Positions 23,501 to 33,959 of a stretch of 64,000 bases of DNA are shown one piece after another (within the stretch, counting starts at the first letter, position 1; each line of letters starts with the position of its first letter). This DNA is from Paralithodes platypus. Taxonomy: Eukaryota; Arthropoda; Malacostraca; Decapoda; Lithodidae. The notes beneath the pieces were generated by a model that was given only the letters and a program-made list of their open reading frames with translations, was not told where the DNA came from and ran no database searches. The translations under genes were made by a program, and so were the position numbers. The stretch is taken from the NCBI GenBank assembly GCA_032716605.1, contig CM064569.1:12369493-12433492 (forward strand), written 5' to 3'.

Positions 23501-23504
23501 CTAC

Positions 23505-23538
<34 letters not shown>

Positions 23539-23585
23539 TATATAGTTGTCCCTCGTAATATATATACAGAATTATATATATACTG

Positions 23586-23640
<55 letters not shown>

Positions 23641-23643
<3 letters not shown>

Positions 23644-23667
23644 CATAGCTACTATGAGTATTATTAG

Positions 23668-23728
<61 letters not shown>

Positions 23729-24025
23729 CTATATTCCAACTTACTTCCTCTCGGGCATAGGCTTAGAGCCTTAACATTCACCGCTTTACAATGAACAGTG
23801 AAGCCCGTGAGGTCTTGTTCCAGTCTAGGGAGTGAGACATGTGAAGCACGTAGAGTACAACGAGCACCTGCCATCTTGCCTTCACATGAGGCACGGTGCT
23901 CACTCATGGCCCGAAACGACCCCATCTCTGAAGCCACCTCGTTCCCGTGCTTCAGTCTCATCCCCTACACTCGGACTCTCACACTTACACACACACAACG
24001 CCACCTGTTGAGCAGATAACTCACC

Positions 24026-24064
<39 letters not shown>

Positions 24065-24092
24065 CTAATAATACTTATAGTAGCTATGATAT
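23641..24092. repeat. AT-cored palindrome split by a SINE
   Basis: TATCATAGCTACTATGAG with ATTATTAGTTATAATATA at the left (about 23,641-23,681) returns in reverse at the right (about 24,052-24,092) with one mismatch. AT microsatellite lies inside each arm and the SINE copy sits at the centre. The sequence before insertion would have been a nearly perfect palindrome around an (AT)n core. Confidence 0.75.
23701..24028 (-). mobile_element. SINE copy 2, 5'-truncated
   Basis: A poly-T tract (about 23,701-23,728) followed by the reverse complement of the SINE body at 17,989-18,289, ending at CTCACCAG. The tRNA-like head is absent. Few differences from copy 1 suggest recent activity. Confidence 0.8.
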
Positions 24093-24213
24093 TATAATCA
24101 TATAGTTATACATTTCAATATAACAATACTGGATACAGTAGGACGCTTATTATATTGAGGTATATACTGTATGTGTGTTTAATCCATGCGCAGTTTGCAA
24201 GCACTCTCTAATG

Positions 24214-24645
24214 CTCCTTTCCCACTGGTGAGACAAGTCACGATTTTCGTCTCCGACACCAATAAATTGGCACATTCGTGACATGTCTCAACACCTCTCA
24301 TGAAATATCGTTTGACTCTCAAGGCTCGTCAAGGCCTCGCAAGGGTCGTCGTAAATGTTCGGACAGTTCAAAATTTTGGACGAGGACTCACGATGATTGG
24401 TTACCCTCGCAAGCATCGTCGAGCATCGCCGAAGGATCGGCGAGGGCTTCTGCGATCATCTGCGACATCGGCGAGACATCGGCGAGACATCGCGGAGGGT
24501 TTCGCACAAAAAAAAAATTGCAACGCTGCATGGATGCTCACCGATTGTCTCAGATGCTCTGCTCGCCGATGCTCTCAGATGTTCCGAGAACATCACATCG
24601 ACGATGCCAAAGAGCACCTTCGGCGAGGTGGGTAAAAACAAATTA
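24214..24645. repeat. CpG-rich island with repeated CATCGGCGAG words, unidentified
   Basis: Against an AT-rich background this block is rich in CG and in variants of CGGCGAGACATCG and GCATCGTCGAGCATCGCCG on both strands. The left edge (CCCACTGGTGAGACAAG) and the reversed right edge (CCCACCTCGCCGAAGG) are weakly similar, as terminal inverted repeats might be. Overlapping open frames in all three plus frames reflect base composition. Possibly a small DNA transposon; family unknown. Confidence 0.45.
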
Positions 24646-24690
24646 TTAGGCCTATAGTGAACCTGATGAACCCTTTTTTCTATGCACCTC

Positions 24691-25098
24691 TTGTGGGGGG
24701 TTCACCTGTTTTTTTTTCTCTTTCTCTCCTTTTCTCTCTTTCTCTGGTTTGTATCCATTTAACCACATTCAGCCAACTGGTTTAAGACGTTTATCCCCAT
24801 CCAAGTATCGATATCTTCCTGGCAAGCGATAGCGAACCAGCATTATATGGAGAAATCCAGCTTCGCCGGAGAAATTTTTCTATCGAAAAATATACAAATT
24901 TAGCTTGCTCTCAAAACAAAAATACATATATGTTGGCTCGCTACCGCTCACCAGGAAAATATTGAAACCTGGATGGGGATAAACTCTTAAAACAGTAGGC
25001 TGAACGGGGCCGAACGGATTATAGGCAAAGAGAGAGGGAGAAAAAGAAAAAACAAAATGAGGAGGGAGAGAAAGAGAAAACAGGGAGGTGGGCTCAAT
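24691..25098. mobile_element. FB-1 foldback element
   Basis: Left arm: TTCACCTG, a CT-rich tract, TTGTATCCATTTAACCACATT, GTTTATCCCCATCCAAG and the core GGCAAGCGATAGCGAACC. The right arm is the reverse: GGTTGGCTCGCTACCGCTC-type core, CCTGGATGGGGATAAAC, CAGTAGGCTGAACGGGGCC, a GA-rich tract and AGGTGGG. The second hairpin (ATTTTTC-TATC-GAAAAAT) is intact at 24,874-24,891. A further inverted copy of the GA-rich end lies at about 25,124-25,165. Confidence 0.75.
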
Positions 25099-25188
25099 GT
25101 TTACGTTACGGCTTAGCCTAAATGACCCCCACCTCGCTGTTTTCTCTTTATCTCCCTCCTCGTTTTTTTTTCTTTCTCTCCCTCTCGG

Positions 25189-25318
25189 GTGGATGGGACT
25201 CGTTAGCCTTGGTCGGCAACTCATCTAGGGGAGACAACCTTATACAAATCCGGGTGGATGGGATTCGTCAGCCTTGGTTGGCAACCTGTCTAGGGGAGTA
25301 AACCTGATACAAATCCGT
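25189..25318. repeat. tandem duplication of a 65-bp unit
   Basis: GGGTGGATGGGACTCGTTAG...ACAAATCC is followed directly by GGGTGGATGGGATTCGTCAG...ACAAATCC. It lies at the 3' side of LINE-D and could be that element's 3' terminal repeat. Confidence 0.75.
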
Positions 25319-25379
25319 AATGCTTAACTAAGGGTAAGGCAGGTTAGTGGATGGATTAGCCGAACAACACTGTAGAAAA

Positions 25380-26760
25380 ATACCTTTACCTTTGGATACC
25401 TTTGGATGTGTTCGCCGCTCTTCTAGCGGCACCAAGGAGCGTGACGCCCCTCGTTATGGGTGGTGATTTGGTGCAGTAGACTGTTTGAAGCGACAGCTCG
25501 CTCCCTTGCGAGGATGGGCTCGTCTGGCACGTTTTGCAGTTTGACATCTAGGGCTCTCTTGAAGTTGTCTAACGAGATGTCCCTCATGTCTCTTACTCGC
25601 CGTGGGAGTTTGTTGAAGAGACGTGGGCCTCTGTGTGATAACCAGCCCTCTCGCAGAGAGCCCATAGCACCCCTGTTATTCATCCGGGGGATTTCGCATT
25701 CCCAGCCTCTCCTATCACTGAATTTCATGACTATCGGAGTATGTAGGTTTGGTACTAAACCCTCTGCGATTTTCCACGTGTATATTATTAGGTAACGTTC
25801 TCTTCTACGTTCCAGTGAGTACAGATTCAGTGCTCTTAAACGCTCCCAATAGTGTAGATGTTTTATCGAACTTATATGCGAAGTGAAATTTCTTTGTACA
25901 CTCTCTACGTCATTTATTTCACCTGCTTTGTATGGGGATGTTAATACGCTACAGTATTCATGCCGCGGTAGCACTAGAAATTTGAAGAGCGTTATCATAG
26001 GCAATTCACCGCGTGTTTTAAAAGTACGCAGAATCAAACCCGTTAGACGTTTCGCAGCCGCCACTTTGACCTGGTTATGTACTTTGAAACCCATATTTTC
26101 AGACATTAATACCCCAAGGTCTTTCACACTGTCTTTCCGTTCTATTATGTGGTTAGATTCTGTTAAGTAATTTGTGTTTTCTTTAACACCATTATTATCT
26201 CCGTACCGTACCGTATTAATTGGAATTTGTCCTCATTGAATTGCATGTTGTTTTCCCTGGTCCACTGGAACACTACATTCATGTCTTCCTGCAGTCGGCC
26301 CGTGTCCTCTTATGTGTTTACTATCTTGCTTAATTTTGTGTCATCAGCAAAAGACGACACCGTACTGTGTCTGGTGTTGGTATCTATGTCGCAAATTAGT
26401 ATGAGGAACAGAAGGGGCGCTAGCACTGTTCCTTGGGCCACTGAGCTTTTGACATCCGAAGGCTCAGAAGTGACTTGGTTTACTGCTACCGATTGTTTTC
26501 GGTTTACGAGGAAATTGTATATCCACCGTCCGATTTTCCCAGTTATACCTTTTTATAACTTTTGCTTTCAGTTTGTGGGCTATTATACCATGGTCACATT
26601 TATCAAATGCCTTAGCAAAATCGGTGTAAATGACATCCACATTTTTCTTTTCTTCTAGCGCTTTAAGAATTTTGTCATAGTGTTCCAAAAGTTGTGAGAG
26701 ACATGATCTTCCCGCTCTGAACCCATGTTGACTGGTGTTGTGTAGTTCATTTGTCTCCAT
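25380..26760 (-). pseudogene. LINE-D: CR1/L2-like reverse transcriptase, 5'-truncated and frameshifted
   Basis: Minus-strand blocks from right to left: QHGFRAGRSCLSQLLEHYD, then VDVIYTDFAKAFDKCDHG (the first catalytic aspartate region, about 26,600-26,650). A frameshift follows near 26,540. After it come SSVAQGTVLAPLLFLILI (about 26,400-26,450), SSFADDTKLS with the catalytic FADD (about 26,330-26,360) and KDLGVLMSENMGFKVHNQV (about 26,070-26,127). The C-terminal segment runs to about 25,423, with RGPRLFNKLPRRVRDM near its end. Stops and frame changes make it inactive. The pattern fits CR1/L2-type LINEs common in invertebrates. No endonuclease domain remains. Confidence 0.8.
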
Positions 26761-26764
26761 GAAT

Positions 26765-26985
26765 GTTGAAATTTTGCTTCGCAGGCAATAGTGCTAACAA
26801 GATACACAGAGGGCCTCGGAGTCGGACGGATCCTAAATTGAGTGGTCAATCCTGTAAGTCCTTTACTAAACTGGCTCGGGTTGTCCCTCTCACAGGGAAT
26901 TGGTCCGCTTGGGGGCATTCTATGTATGGCCACCCTCGTAAGGGGAGTAAGGCGTCCGGCAATAGATAGATAGATAGATAGATAA
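26765..26985 (+). mobile_element. LINE-B-type 3' end with GATA tail
   Basis: The end translates as LTGNWSAWGHSMYGHPRKG, parallel to LTGDRGAWGQFVRGHPFGD at the end of the longer LINE-B (about 48,300-48,350). Both end in GGCAATAGATAGATAGATAG. It is a 5'-truncated copy. Confidence 0.7.
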
Positions 26986-27083
26986 AAGGTTTCTAAACAC
27001 CCCTGATGGTCGCAAGGGCTTTTAAGTAGCCCAGAAAGGGAATAAATCGCGTCCTGTGCATGACAAGTTTAAGTTACTAGATA

Positions 27084-27442
27084 TTGGACACACTTCTTTT
27101 TCAAAAGACCTACGATATTGGAGATTCAGTTTGTAAGCTCATACTTGAATGGTTTTACGTCATTTATAGACGGAGATGCAAAGACATACAAACTAAGGAC
27201 AGAAGAGAGATTTTCAGTAAACAAAATCATTCCTCGAAGAACCAAGCCTGTGCCTCCTTCTCTACCACCATCCCATTGATTAATGTGCATTACATTACTG
27301 ACATTGAATTCATTAAAGAAAGCAGAACTTTGTATCAAGATAAAAAATAAAAAATAAAAAATGTATCAATAGAAGATGATAATAAACTTGGGATCTGGTT
27401 CTATGTGGCCTATGTTCTATGTTCTATGTTCTATGTTCTAAA
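27084..27442 (+). mobile_element. possible CR1-like 3' terminus
   Basis: A small open frame (27,084-27,350) with no recognised domain is followed by AAAAAATAAAAAATAAAAAA and a tail of TTCTATG repeats (about 27,415-27,440). CR1 LINEs end in short tandem repeats such as ATTCTATG, so the tail suggests a CR1-type 3' end. No reverse-transcriptase motif remains to confirm it. Confidence 0.35.
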
Positions 27443-28115
27443 TTAGTGGCCTAGATATAAATATTTAATTAATTGATACATTTTGCATAAGTGGAGTGGT
27501 GGTATATACCAGACATTTACATATTTACAACCTACTATTTTGCCTTATATAGATTAATATACAGTATATATATATTTATAATATTCCTTTAAAATGTAGT
27601 TGAGTATAATTATACATTCCCTTTGCTATTTTCCCTGCTCTGTCCCTCCTACTACCAAGCATGCTTTCCACATAAAGTTGCTTTTATGCTTTCATCTTGT
27701 CCTTCATTTTCAGAACTCCCCCTCCCCTCCCTCCTTATTTCCTTTACACTTTCGCCTCCCTGTTAACCAAAATACCTTTCCTGTCCTCCCCACATTCTCC
27801 TTTAACGGCAGCTTCTGTTCTTCTTCTTTGACATTATTTACCATTCTATTTCTGACACTAGAAGTTTCAGCTTACATTTTTTCGCATTGGCACCTATCTT
27901 CCTTTAATTTCCTTCACCTGTATCCTCACACACAACACATTAGCTCCCTCCTTCCACTTCCAGCCTTCCCCGAACATTTCACCATTTGCAACACATTGAG
28001 CATTGTCTTCCACACACTCTCAATAGCTTCAACTCACTTCCCTGCCCATTACGTTCCTTCATCCCTCTCTTACACCGCCTTCCTCACACACTCTCCACCG
28101 TTCTATGTCTACCCC

Positions 28116-28146
<31 letters not shown>

Positions 28147-28570
28147 TCCACCTTTCATCCTGGTGGTTAACGCCTTACACCCTAAACAATTGCCGGTCAA
28201 TAAATACGAAAGTTCTCACCCTCTGTCACCATAGCGTGAATAAATCCGTCACTCTCACCCTCTCTCTTTCTCTCTTTCCACCACGCTCACACTCCCCTTT
28301 ACAGCAGTGTGGGGCTTTTTGTCGATGTCTCCTGGGTGAAATATTTTGCCAAGATAAGAACACAGAACCCAGCCTCGTAAAGTTGGCAAGTTTTTTCGCC
28401 AAGTCCTCCAAATATTTCAACACTTCTTTTTAAGCGCAAACATTTCCTATGCTGTTTTCAGTAAATATATAATGCATACTGTACAGTCTGGGATACATAT
28501 CTTACCCCTTTTTACTCATCTAAGAACTAAAATTAACTATTACCGATTCCGCTAGGAAACGGGCTGTGTT
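27443..28570. other. CT-rich stretch, no convincing gene
   Basis: A 277-codon plus-strand open frame (27,600-28,433) is almost entirely Leu, Ser, Pro, Phe and His from CT-rich sequence with a CA microsatellite (about 28,129-28,146). It has no domain, and its minus strand is GA-rich like LINE-B but without matching motifs. Confidence 0.45.
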
Positions 28571-28879
28571 TTACTGAATTGAATGTTGTTGTCTCCGGAA
28601 CCTTTGATGCAATACTCCTCCCAAACAGCTGCTTCCACAACATTAAATACTAACACCAAATATATTCGCACTCAAAATTAACAAAGTGAACCTGCCGGAT
28701 TTTTGCTACCGACTGTGGTGGCTCTTACACTACAAGATTGTCCTTTTGTTGCCGTCTCCTGAACATTGGGTGCACTACTGCTCCTAAACGACTGCCTCCA
28801 CGACATTGAACATCAATACCAAAGTTGTTCCTAGAGCTTAAATTACCAAGGTGAACATGTCAGATTGCCGCTACACTAG

Positions 28880-29298
28880 TTAAGGGGGGTCACCTGCTTT
28901 TTTTCTCTCCTTTTTCTCTTTTTTCTGGCTTGTATCCGTTCGGCCCCATTCAGCCTACTGTTTTAATATGTTTATCCCCATCCAGGTGTCGATGTCTTCC
29001 TGGCGAGCGATAGCGAGCCAGCATTATATGGAGTAATCAGGCTTCGCCGAGGACTTTCAAGAAATTTAAAGATTTAGCCTGCTGTCAAAAACATTTAAAG
29101 ATTTAGCCTGCTGTCAAAAACATTTAAAGATTTAGCCTGCTGTCAAAAACATTTTGTTTAAATATGCCGGCTCGCTACCACTCGCCAGGAACAAATCGAC
29201 ACATGGCTGGGGATAAACATCTTAAAACAGTAGGCTGAATGGGACCGAATGGATACCAGCCAGAGAAAGAGAAAAAAGGAGAGAACAAAAGCAGGTAA
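28880..29298. mobile_element. FB-1 foldback element
   Basis: Begins with TTAAGGGGGGTCACCTGC (28,880). The left arm has GTTTATCCCCATCCAGGTG and GGCGAGCGATAGCGAGCC; the right arm returns in reverse (GGCTCGCTACCACTCGCC near 29,170) and ends near 29,298. The centre has three copies of a 31-bp word containing TTTAGCCTGCTGTCAAAAAC. The second hairpin is deleted. Confidence 0.75.
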
Positions 29299-29453
29299 GT
29301 ATGTCGGTTCGCTGCATTTTGTCATCTCCGGCCCCTTTGACGCACTACTCCTCCTACTAGGCTCTCTGCACAGCATTGAACAATAAAACCAATGTTATTC
29401 ACAGAACCAAAATTACCAAAGTCAACTTGCCGGATCTCCACTACAGTAACGTG

Positions 29454-29780
29454 TTAAGGGGGTACTACTCGCTTTGCCTGGACCCCTTCTCCCTCATATT
29501 TAACATATTAGGCTTGAGGTTTTAAGACGTGCGTTCTGTTAGTTTGGCGATTTTGAGACATTTCGCCTCGCTTTTTTTGTCAATATTAAAACCTTTTGTG
29601 CCCTTTAGGTGTCGATTTTTTTCCTGGCGAGCGATAGTGAGTCTCTAATTTTAGAAGAAACCGGCCTTCGGCCGGGACATTTTCCTACCAATAAATGTAC
29701 AAATTCATCTTGAGAGGGGGTCTAGGGGGTGTTTTTCTAAGATTGATGGAGGTCTAGCGAGGAAACTCGAAAATAGATAA

Positions 29781-29834
<54 letters not shown>

Positions 29835-29863
29835 CAAAAACCAAGCACTGCCCCCCTTTAGTA
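29454..29863 (+). mobile_element. FB-2 foldback element
   Basis: Starts at TTAA (29,454-29,457). The core contains GGCGAGCGATAGTGAG and the perfect hairpin CCGGCC-TTC-GGCCGG at 29,661-29,675. An AT microsatellite (about 29,782-29,831) has expanded near the right end. The right terminus CCCCCCTTTAG is a decayed CCCCCTTAA. Confidence 0.75.
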
Positions 29864-29943
29864 GGTAATTTTTCTGTTTTGTCGTTCCCGGAACTTTTGA
29901 CGCACTACTCCTCCTAAACGGCTGCCTCCATGACATTGAAACC

Positions 29944-30163
29944 TAAAGCCGGTATCAAACGAGCGCTTTTTCACTCAACATGTATCCTCAACACTGGTTT
30001 GGCAGCTTATGAGGTCAAAATGTATAATATTTCGGTCACCAACATTTATCTATCAACAGTCTATAGTTTCCGATACCAGTGCAAAATATTCCAGAAATGT
30101 TTGCCAGAAAAATGTTGATCATCGAATGTTGACTATAAATGCTCTTGTGTGATACCGACTTAA
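29944..30163 (+). mobile_element. TTAA MITE, copy 1
   Basis: Terminal inverted repeats GCCGGTATCAAACGAGCG and, reversed, GTCGGTATCACACAAGAG. The right flank has TTAA and the left TAAA. Same family as 31,025-31,250, in opposite orientation, sharing GGCAGCTTATGAGGTCAA and TTTCCGATACCAGTGC. Confidence 0.75.
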
Positions 30164-30195
30164 GATGAAAGTTGTTTGCAGAGTCAAAATGAACT

Positions 30196-30327
30196 TTCCG
30201 CTATCGATTGTGGTGGGTAGTGCTGCCAATTTAGCTACTTTCCGCTATCGACTGTGGTGGGTAGTGCTGCCAATTTAGCTACTTTCCGCTATCGACTGTG
30301 GTGGGTAGTGCTGCCAATTTAGCTATT
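30196..30327. repeat. 44-bp tandem repeat, 3 copies
   Basis: Three near-identical units of CTTTCCGCTATCGACTGTGG plus TGGGTAGTGCTGCCAATTTA, an expansion of an R2 segment. Confidence 0.85.
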
Positions 30328-30469
30328 TCCCCGCTAGATCTATAGGTATTTACTTCCATCTAGAGCCAAATTTTAAACCAAGCGGCATAAATTCTAGCGA
30401 TATTCTGGAGATTTCAGCCATTTAAGAGCGATATTCTGGAGATTGTGGCATTATTCTACTGATTTTCGG

Positions 30470-30870
30470 CTTTTATCTATTATCTTTTTGCATCTCTCTC
30501 GCTATTCTATCGCTACTACAATAATCAGTGTTCCTCGGAGCCTTCCCAGTGTATACCACCTCCTCTACGTAGGGTACGTAATACCCGCCTTGCAACACAA
30601 TCCCACCCCTACTCTGTGCAACTGTCCAACCCAAGAGTGAAACGCTATTCTCAGACTTTCTTCTATTCAACTACTGAGCTCTGGAACTCTCTCCCAGAAT
30701 CAGTCTTTCCCTTTTCCTATGACTTAAATTGCTTCAAACTCCGTGTGTCCAGGCATTTTAGCTCGAACGTCCCTTGATTTCGGCCCTGTTACTCTTTGAT
30801 ATCTGGGGGAGGCACTCGCTGCAGGCAGTTATGCCTCTTGTCTCCCTCATTCACATAGAAAACAAAAATC
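30470..30870 (+). pseudogene. LINE-A fragment: RT C-terminus and 3' UTR
   Basis: Matches the LINE-A end. The frame encodes SLAILSLLQ-type and SVPRSLPSVYHLLY-like sequence parallel to 48,500-48,690 reversed. It ends in CTCTTGTCTCCCTCATTCAC and an A-rich tail. 5' truncated and inserted in R2. Confidence 0.7.
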
Positions 30871-31024
30871 TAGCGGCCTTGTTTTGGTAACCCTGGTGGT
30901 GGGTCTTACACCACGAGATTGTCTTGTGTTGTTGTCTCTGGAACCCTGCCACACTACTCCTCCTAAGCGGCTGCCTGACGATATTGATCACTAAGACCAA
31001 AGTTGTTCGCAGAGCCAAACTGAA

Positions 31025-31250
31025 TTAAAGGCGGTATCACACGAGACTTTTTATGGTCAACATCCGATCAACAACATTTTTCTGGCAACATTTCTGGAAT
31101 ATTTGGCACTGGTATCGGAAACTAGACTGGTTAAGTGGTGATAGATGAATTTTTTTGACAGATATATTTCAAATGTTGACCTCATAAGCTGCCAGACCAG
31201 TGTTTAGGATAAATGTTGAAGGAAAATGCGTTCGAGTGATACCGGCTTAA
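31025..31250 (-). mobile_element. TTAA MITE, copy 2
   Basis: 226 bp bounded by TTAA at 31,025-31,028 and 31,247-31,250. Inverted termini GGCGGTATCACACGAG and, reversed, GCCGGTATCACTCGAA. Its right TTAA is also the left TTAA of the adjoining FB-2. Confidence 0.8.
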
Positions 31251-31629
31251 GGGAGCTCAGACAGTATTGTGCAACATAATTTACTGGTTCGGCTCAATGG
31301 TTTAAGGAAGGGGTTTAGTTTGCTCTCTAAACCTCTATCAAGCTTAAAAAAACACCAACAAGACCCCCTTTCGATATATATTTGTAAATTTTTCGGTAGA
31401 AAAATTTCCCGGCCGAAGGCCGTTTCCTCTTCAAATACAGGCTCGCTATCGCTCGCCAGGAAAAAAATCAACACCTAAATGATACGAAAAGTCTTAATAT
31501 TGGCAAAGAAATGGGGCAAAAGGTATAAAAATCGCCAAACTAATGGGGCAAACAAATGTTAATCTCATAACTAATAGGGCTAAACATGAGGGAGGAGGAG
31601 GACTCGAAGAACCAACTGCCTCCCCTTAA
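31247..31629 (-). mobile_element. FB-2 foldback element, 383 bp
   Basis: TTAA at both ends (31,247-31,250 and 31,626-31,629). Length is identical to the copy at 45,110-45,492, and they share ACTGGTTCGGCTCAATGG in reverse. The core is in reverse, with CCGGCC-GAA-GGCCG and GGCTCGCTATCGCTCGCC. Confidence 0.8.
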
Positions 31630-31718
31630 GTTTACCTGCCGAATTTCCACACCAGTCGTTAAGTAGGTCGTTTCGCTGTGTTTTCTCGTCTTCGGAACCA
31701 TTGATGCATTACTCTTCC

Positions 31719-32085
31719 TTAAGGGGGGTAGTACTCGCTTTCTATGGACCCCCTTCTCCCTCATGTTTAGCATCTTAGCTTTGAAGTTTTAAGATTTTCG
31801 TGCCGTTAGTTTCTCGTTTTTAAGACCTTTCGCCTCATTTCTTCGTTAATGTTAAGACCTTTCGTGCCATTTAGGTATCGATTTTTTCCTGGCGAGTCTG
31901 TAATTTTAGAAGGAACCGGCCTTCGGCCGGGATTTTTTTTTTTACCAAAAAAAGTACAGATTGATCTTCAAAGGGGGTCTAGTGGGTGCTATTTTAAGCT
32001 TGATGGAGGTCTAGTGAGGAAACTCAAATATAAATATATAAAAACATACATAGACCAAAAACCAAACACTCTTCTACCCCCTTAA
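31719..32085 (+). mobile_element. FB-2 foldback element; right end seeds a minisatellite
   Basis: TTAA at both ends (31,719-31,722 and 32,082-32,085). The core has CCGGCC-TTC-GGCCGG at 31,916-31,930. Part of the GCGAGCGATAGCGAGCC motif is deleted (GGCGAGTCTG). The right end ACCAAACACTCTTCTACCCC leads straight into the 49-bp array. Confidence 0.8.
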
Positions 32086-33490
32086 CAGCGGTCTCCACGA
32101 CATTAAACACTAAAACCAAACACTACCCACTTAACAGCGGTCCCCACGACATTAAACACTAAAACCAAACACTACCCCCTTAACAGCGGTCTCCACGACA
32201 TTAAACACTAAAACCAAACACCCCCTTAACAGCGGTCTCCACGACATTAAACACTAAAACCAAACACTACCCCCTTAACAGCGGTCTCCACGACATTAAA
32301 CACTAAAACCAAACACTACCCCCTTAACAGCGGTCTCCACGACATTAAACACTAAAACCAAACACTACCCCCTTAACAGCGGTCTCCACGACATTAAACA
32401 CTAAAACCAAACACTACCCCCTTAACAGCGGTCTCCACGACATTAAACACTAAATCCAAACACTACCCCTTAACAGCGGTCTCCACGACATTAAACACTA
32501 AAACCAAACACTACCCCCTTAACAGCGGTCTCCACGACATTAAACACTAAAACCAAACACTACCCCCTTAACAGCGGTCTCCACGACATTAAACACTAAA
32601 ACCAAACACTACCCCCTTAACAGCGGTCTCCACGACATTAAACACTAAAACCAAACACTACCCCCTTAAAAGCGGTCTCCACGACATTAAACACTAAAAC
32701 CAAACACTCTACCCCCTTAACAGCGGTCTCCACGACATTAAACACTAAAACCAAACACTACCCCCTTAACAGCGGTCTCCACGACATTAAACACTAAACC
32801 CAAACACTACCCCCTTAACAGCGGTCTCCACGACATTAAACACTAAAACCAAACACTACCCCCTTAACAGCGGTCTCCACGACATTAAACACTAAAACCA
32901 AACACTACCCCCTTAACAGCGGTCTCCACGACATTAAACACTAAAACCAAACACTACCCCCTTAACAGCGGTCTCCACGACATTAAACACTAAAACCAAA
33001 CACTACCCCCTTAACAGCGGTCTCCACGACATTAGACACTAAAACCAAACACTACCCCCTTAACAGCGGTCTCCACGACATTAAACACTAAAACCAAACA
33101 CTACCCCCTTAACAGCGGTCTCCCCACGACATTAAACACTAAAACCAAACACTACCCCCTTAATAGCGGTCTCCACGACATTAAACACTAAAACCAAACA
33201 CTACCCCCTTAACAGCGGTCTCCACGACATTAAACACTAAAACCAAACACTACCCCCTTAACAGCGGTCTCCACGACATTAAACACTAAAACCAAACACT
33301 ACCCCCTTAACAGCGGTCTCCACGACATTAAACACTAAAACCAAACACTACCCGCTTAACAGCGGTCTCCACGACATTAAACACTAAAACCAAACACTAC
33401 CCCCTTAACAGCGGTCTCCACGACATTAAACACTAAACCCAAACACTACCCCCTTAACAGCGGTCTCCACGACATTAAACACTAAAATCA
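32081..33490. repeat. 49-bp minisatellite, about 29 copies
   Basis: Units of 49 bp (a few 46-51) containing CTTAACAGCGGTCTCCACGA and CATTAAACACTAAAACCAAA then CACTACCCC. Each unit joins the last bases of the preceding FB-2 (ACCAAACACTACCCC plus TTAA) to the adjoining R2 flank (CAGCGGTCTCCACGACATTA). The final unit runs into normal R2 sequence at about 33,488. Confidence 0.95.
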
Positions 33491-33576
33491 AAGTTGTTAG
33501 AAGAGCCAAAATGAACAAAATGTACTTGCCGGATTTCCGCTACCGACTGTGGTGGCTCTTGCACTGTGACAGTGTC

Positions 33577-33934
33577 TTAAGGGGGGTGACCTGGTTTATT
33601 TATCTCCTTTTCTCTTTCTCTGGCTTGTATCCATTCGGCCCAATTCAGCCTCTGTTTAAGACGTTTATCCCCATCCAGGTTTCGATTTCTTCCTAGTGAG
33701 CGATAGCGAGCCAGCATTGTATGGAGAAATCCGGCTTCCAGACATTTTTCTATCGATAAATTAACAAATTTAGCCTGCTGTCAAAAACATTTAAACAAAT
33801 ATGCTGGCTCGCAGAAGAAATCGACACCTGGATAGGGATAAACGTCTTAAAATCGTAGGTTAAATGGGGCCAAATGGATACAATCCAAAGAGAGAGGGAG
33901 AGAGACAGAAAAAAAACGAGGTGGGCTCCCTTAA
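33577..33934. mobile_element. FB-1 foldback element, 358 bp
   Basis: TTAA at both ends (33,577-33,580 and 33,931-33,934). The left arm has CCATTCGGCCCAATTCAGCC and GCGATAGCGAGCCAGCAT; the right arm returns in reverse. The first hairpin is partly deleted. Confidence 0.8.
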
Positions 33935-33959
33935 ACAGGATGAAGTGAAATTGTGATGT

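Larger units (their letters stand above)
28575..33576 (+). repeat. R2 repeat mosaic
   Basis: Short blocks of one repeat recur between other elements: about 28,575-28,760, 28,770-28,879, 29,299-29,453, 29,864-29,943, 30,164-30,345, 30,895-31,024, 31,630-31,718 and 33,480-33,576. The consensus includes CACTACTCCTCCTAAACGGC, CTCCACGACATTGAACACTA, ACCAAAGTTGTTCGCAGAGC and TTGCCGGATTTCCGCTACCG. FB-1, FB-2 and a MITE occur between or inside the blocks, often joined at TTAA. No coding capacity. Confidence 0.7.

Noticed and set aside
24278..24657. Three overlapping plus-strand open frames of 86-123 codons
   Set aside because: They arise from the CpG-rich repeated words and show no codon preference or domain.
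27600..28433. 277-codon open frame, apparently a secreted or membrane protein
   Set aside because: Composition is dictated by CT-rich DNA and a CA microsatellite; there is no domain or splice structure.
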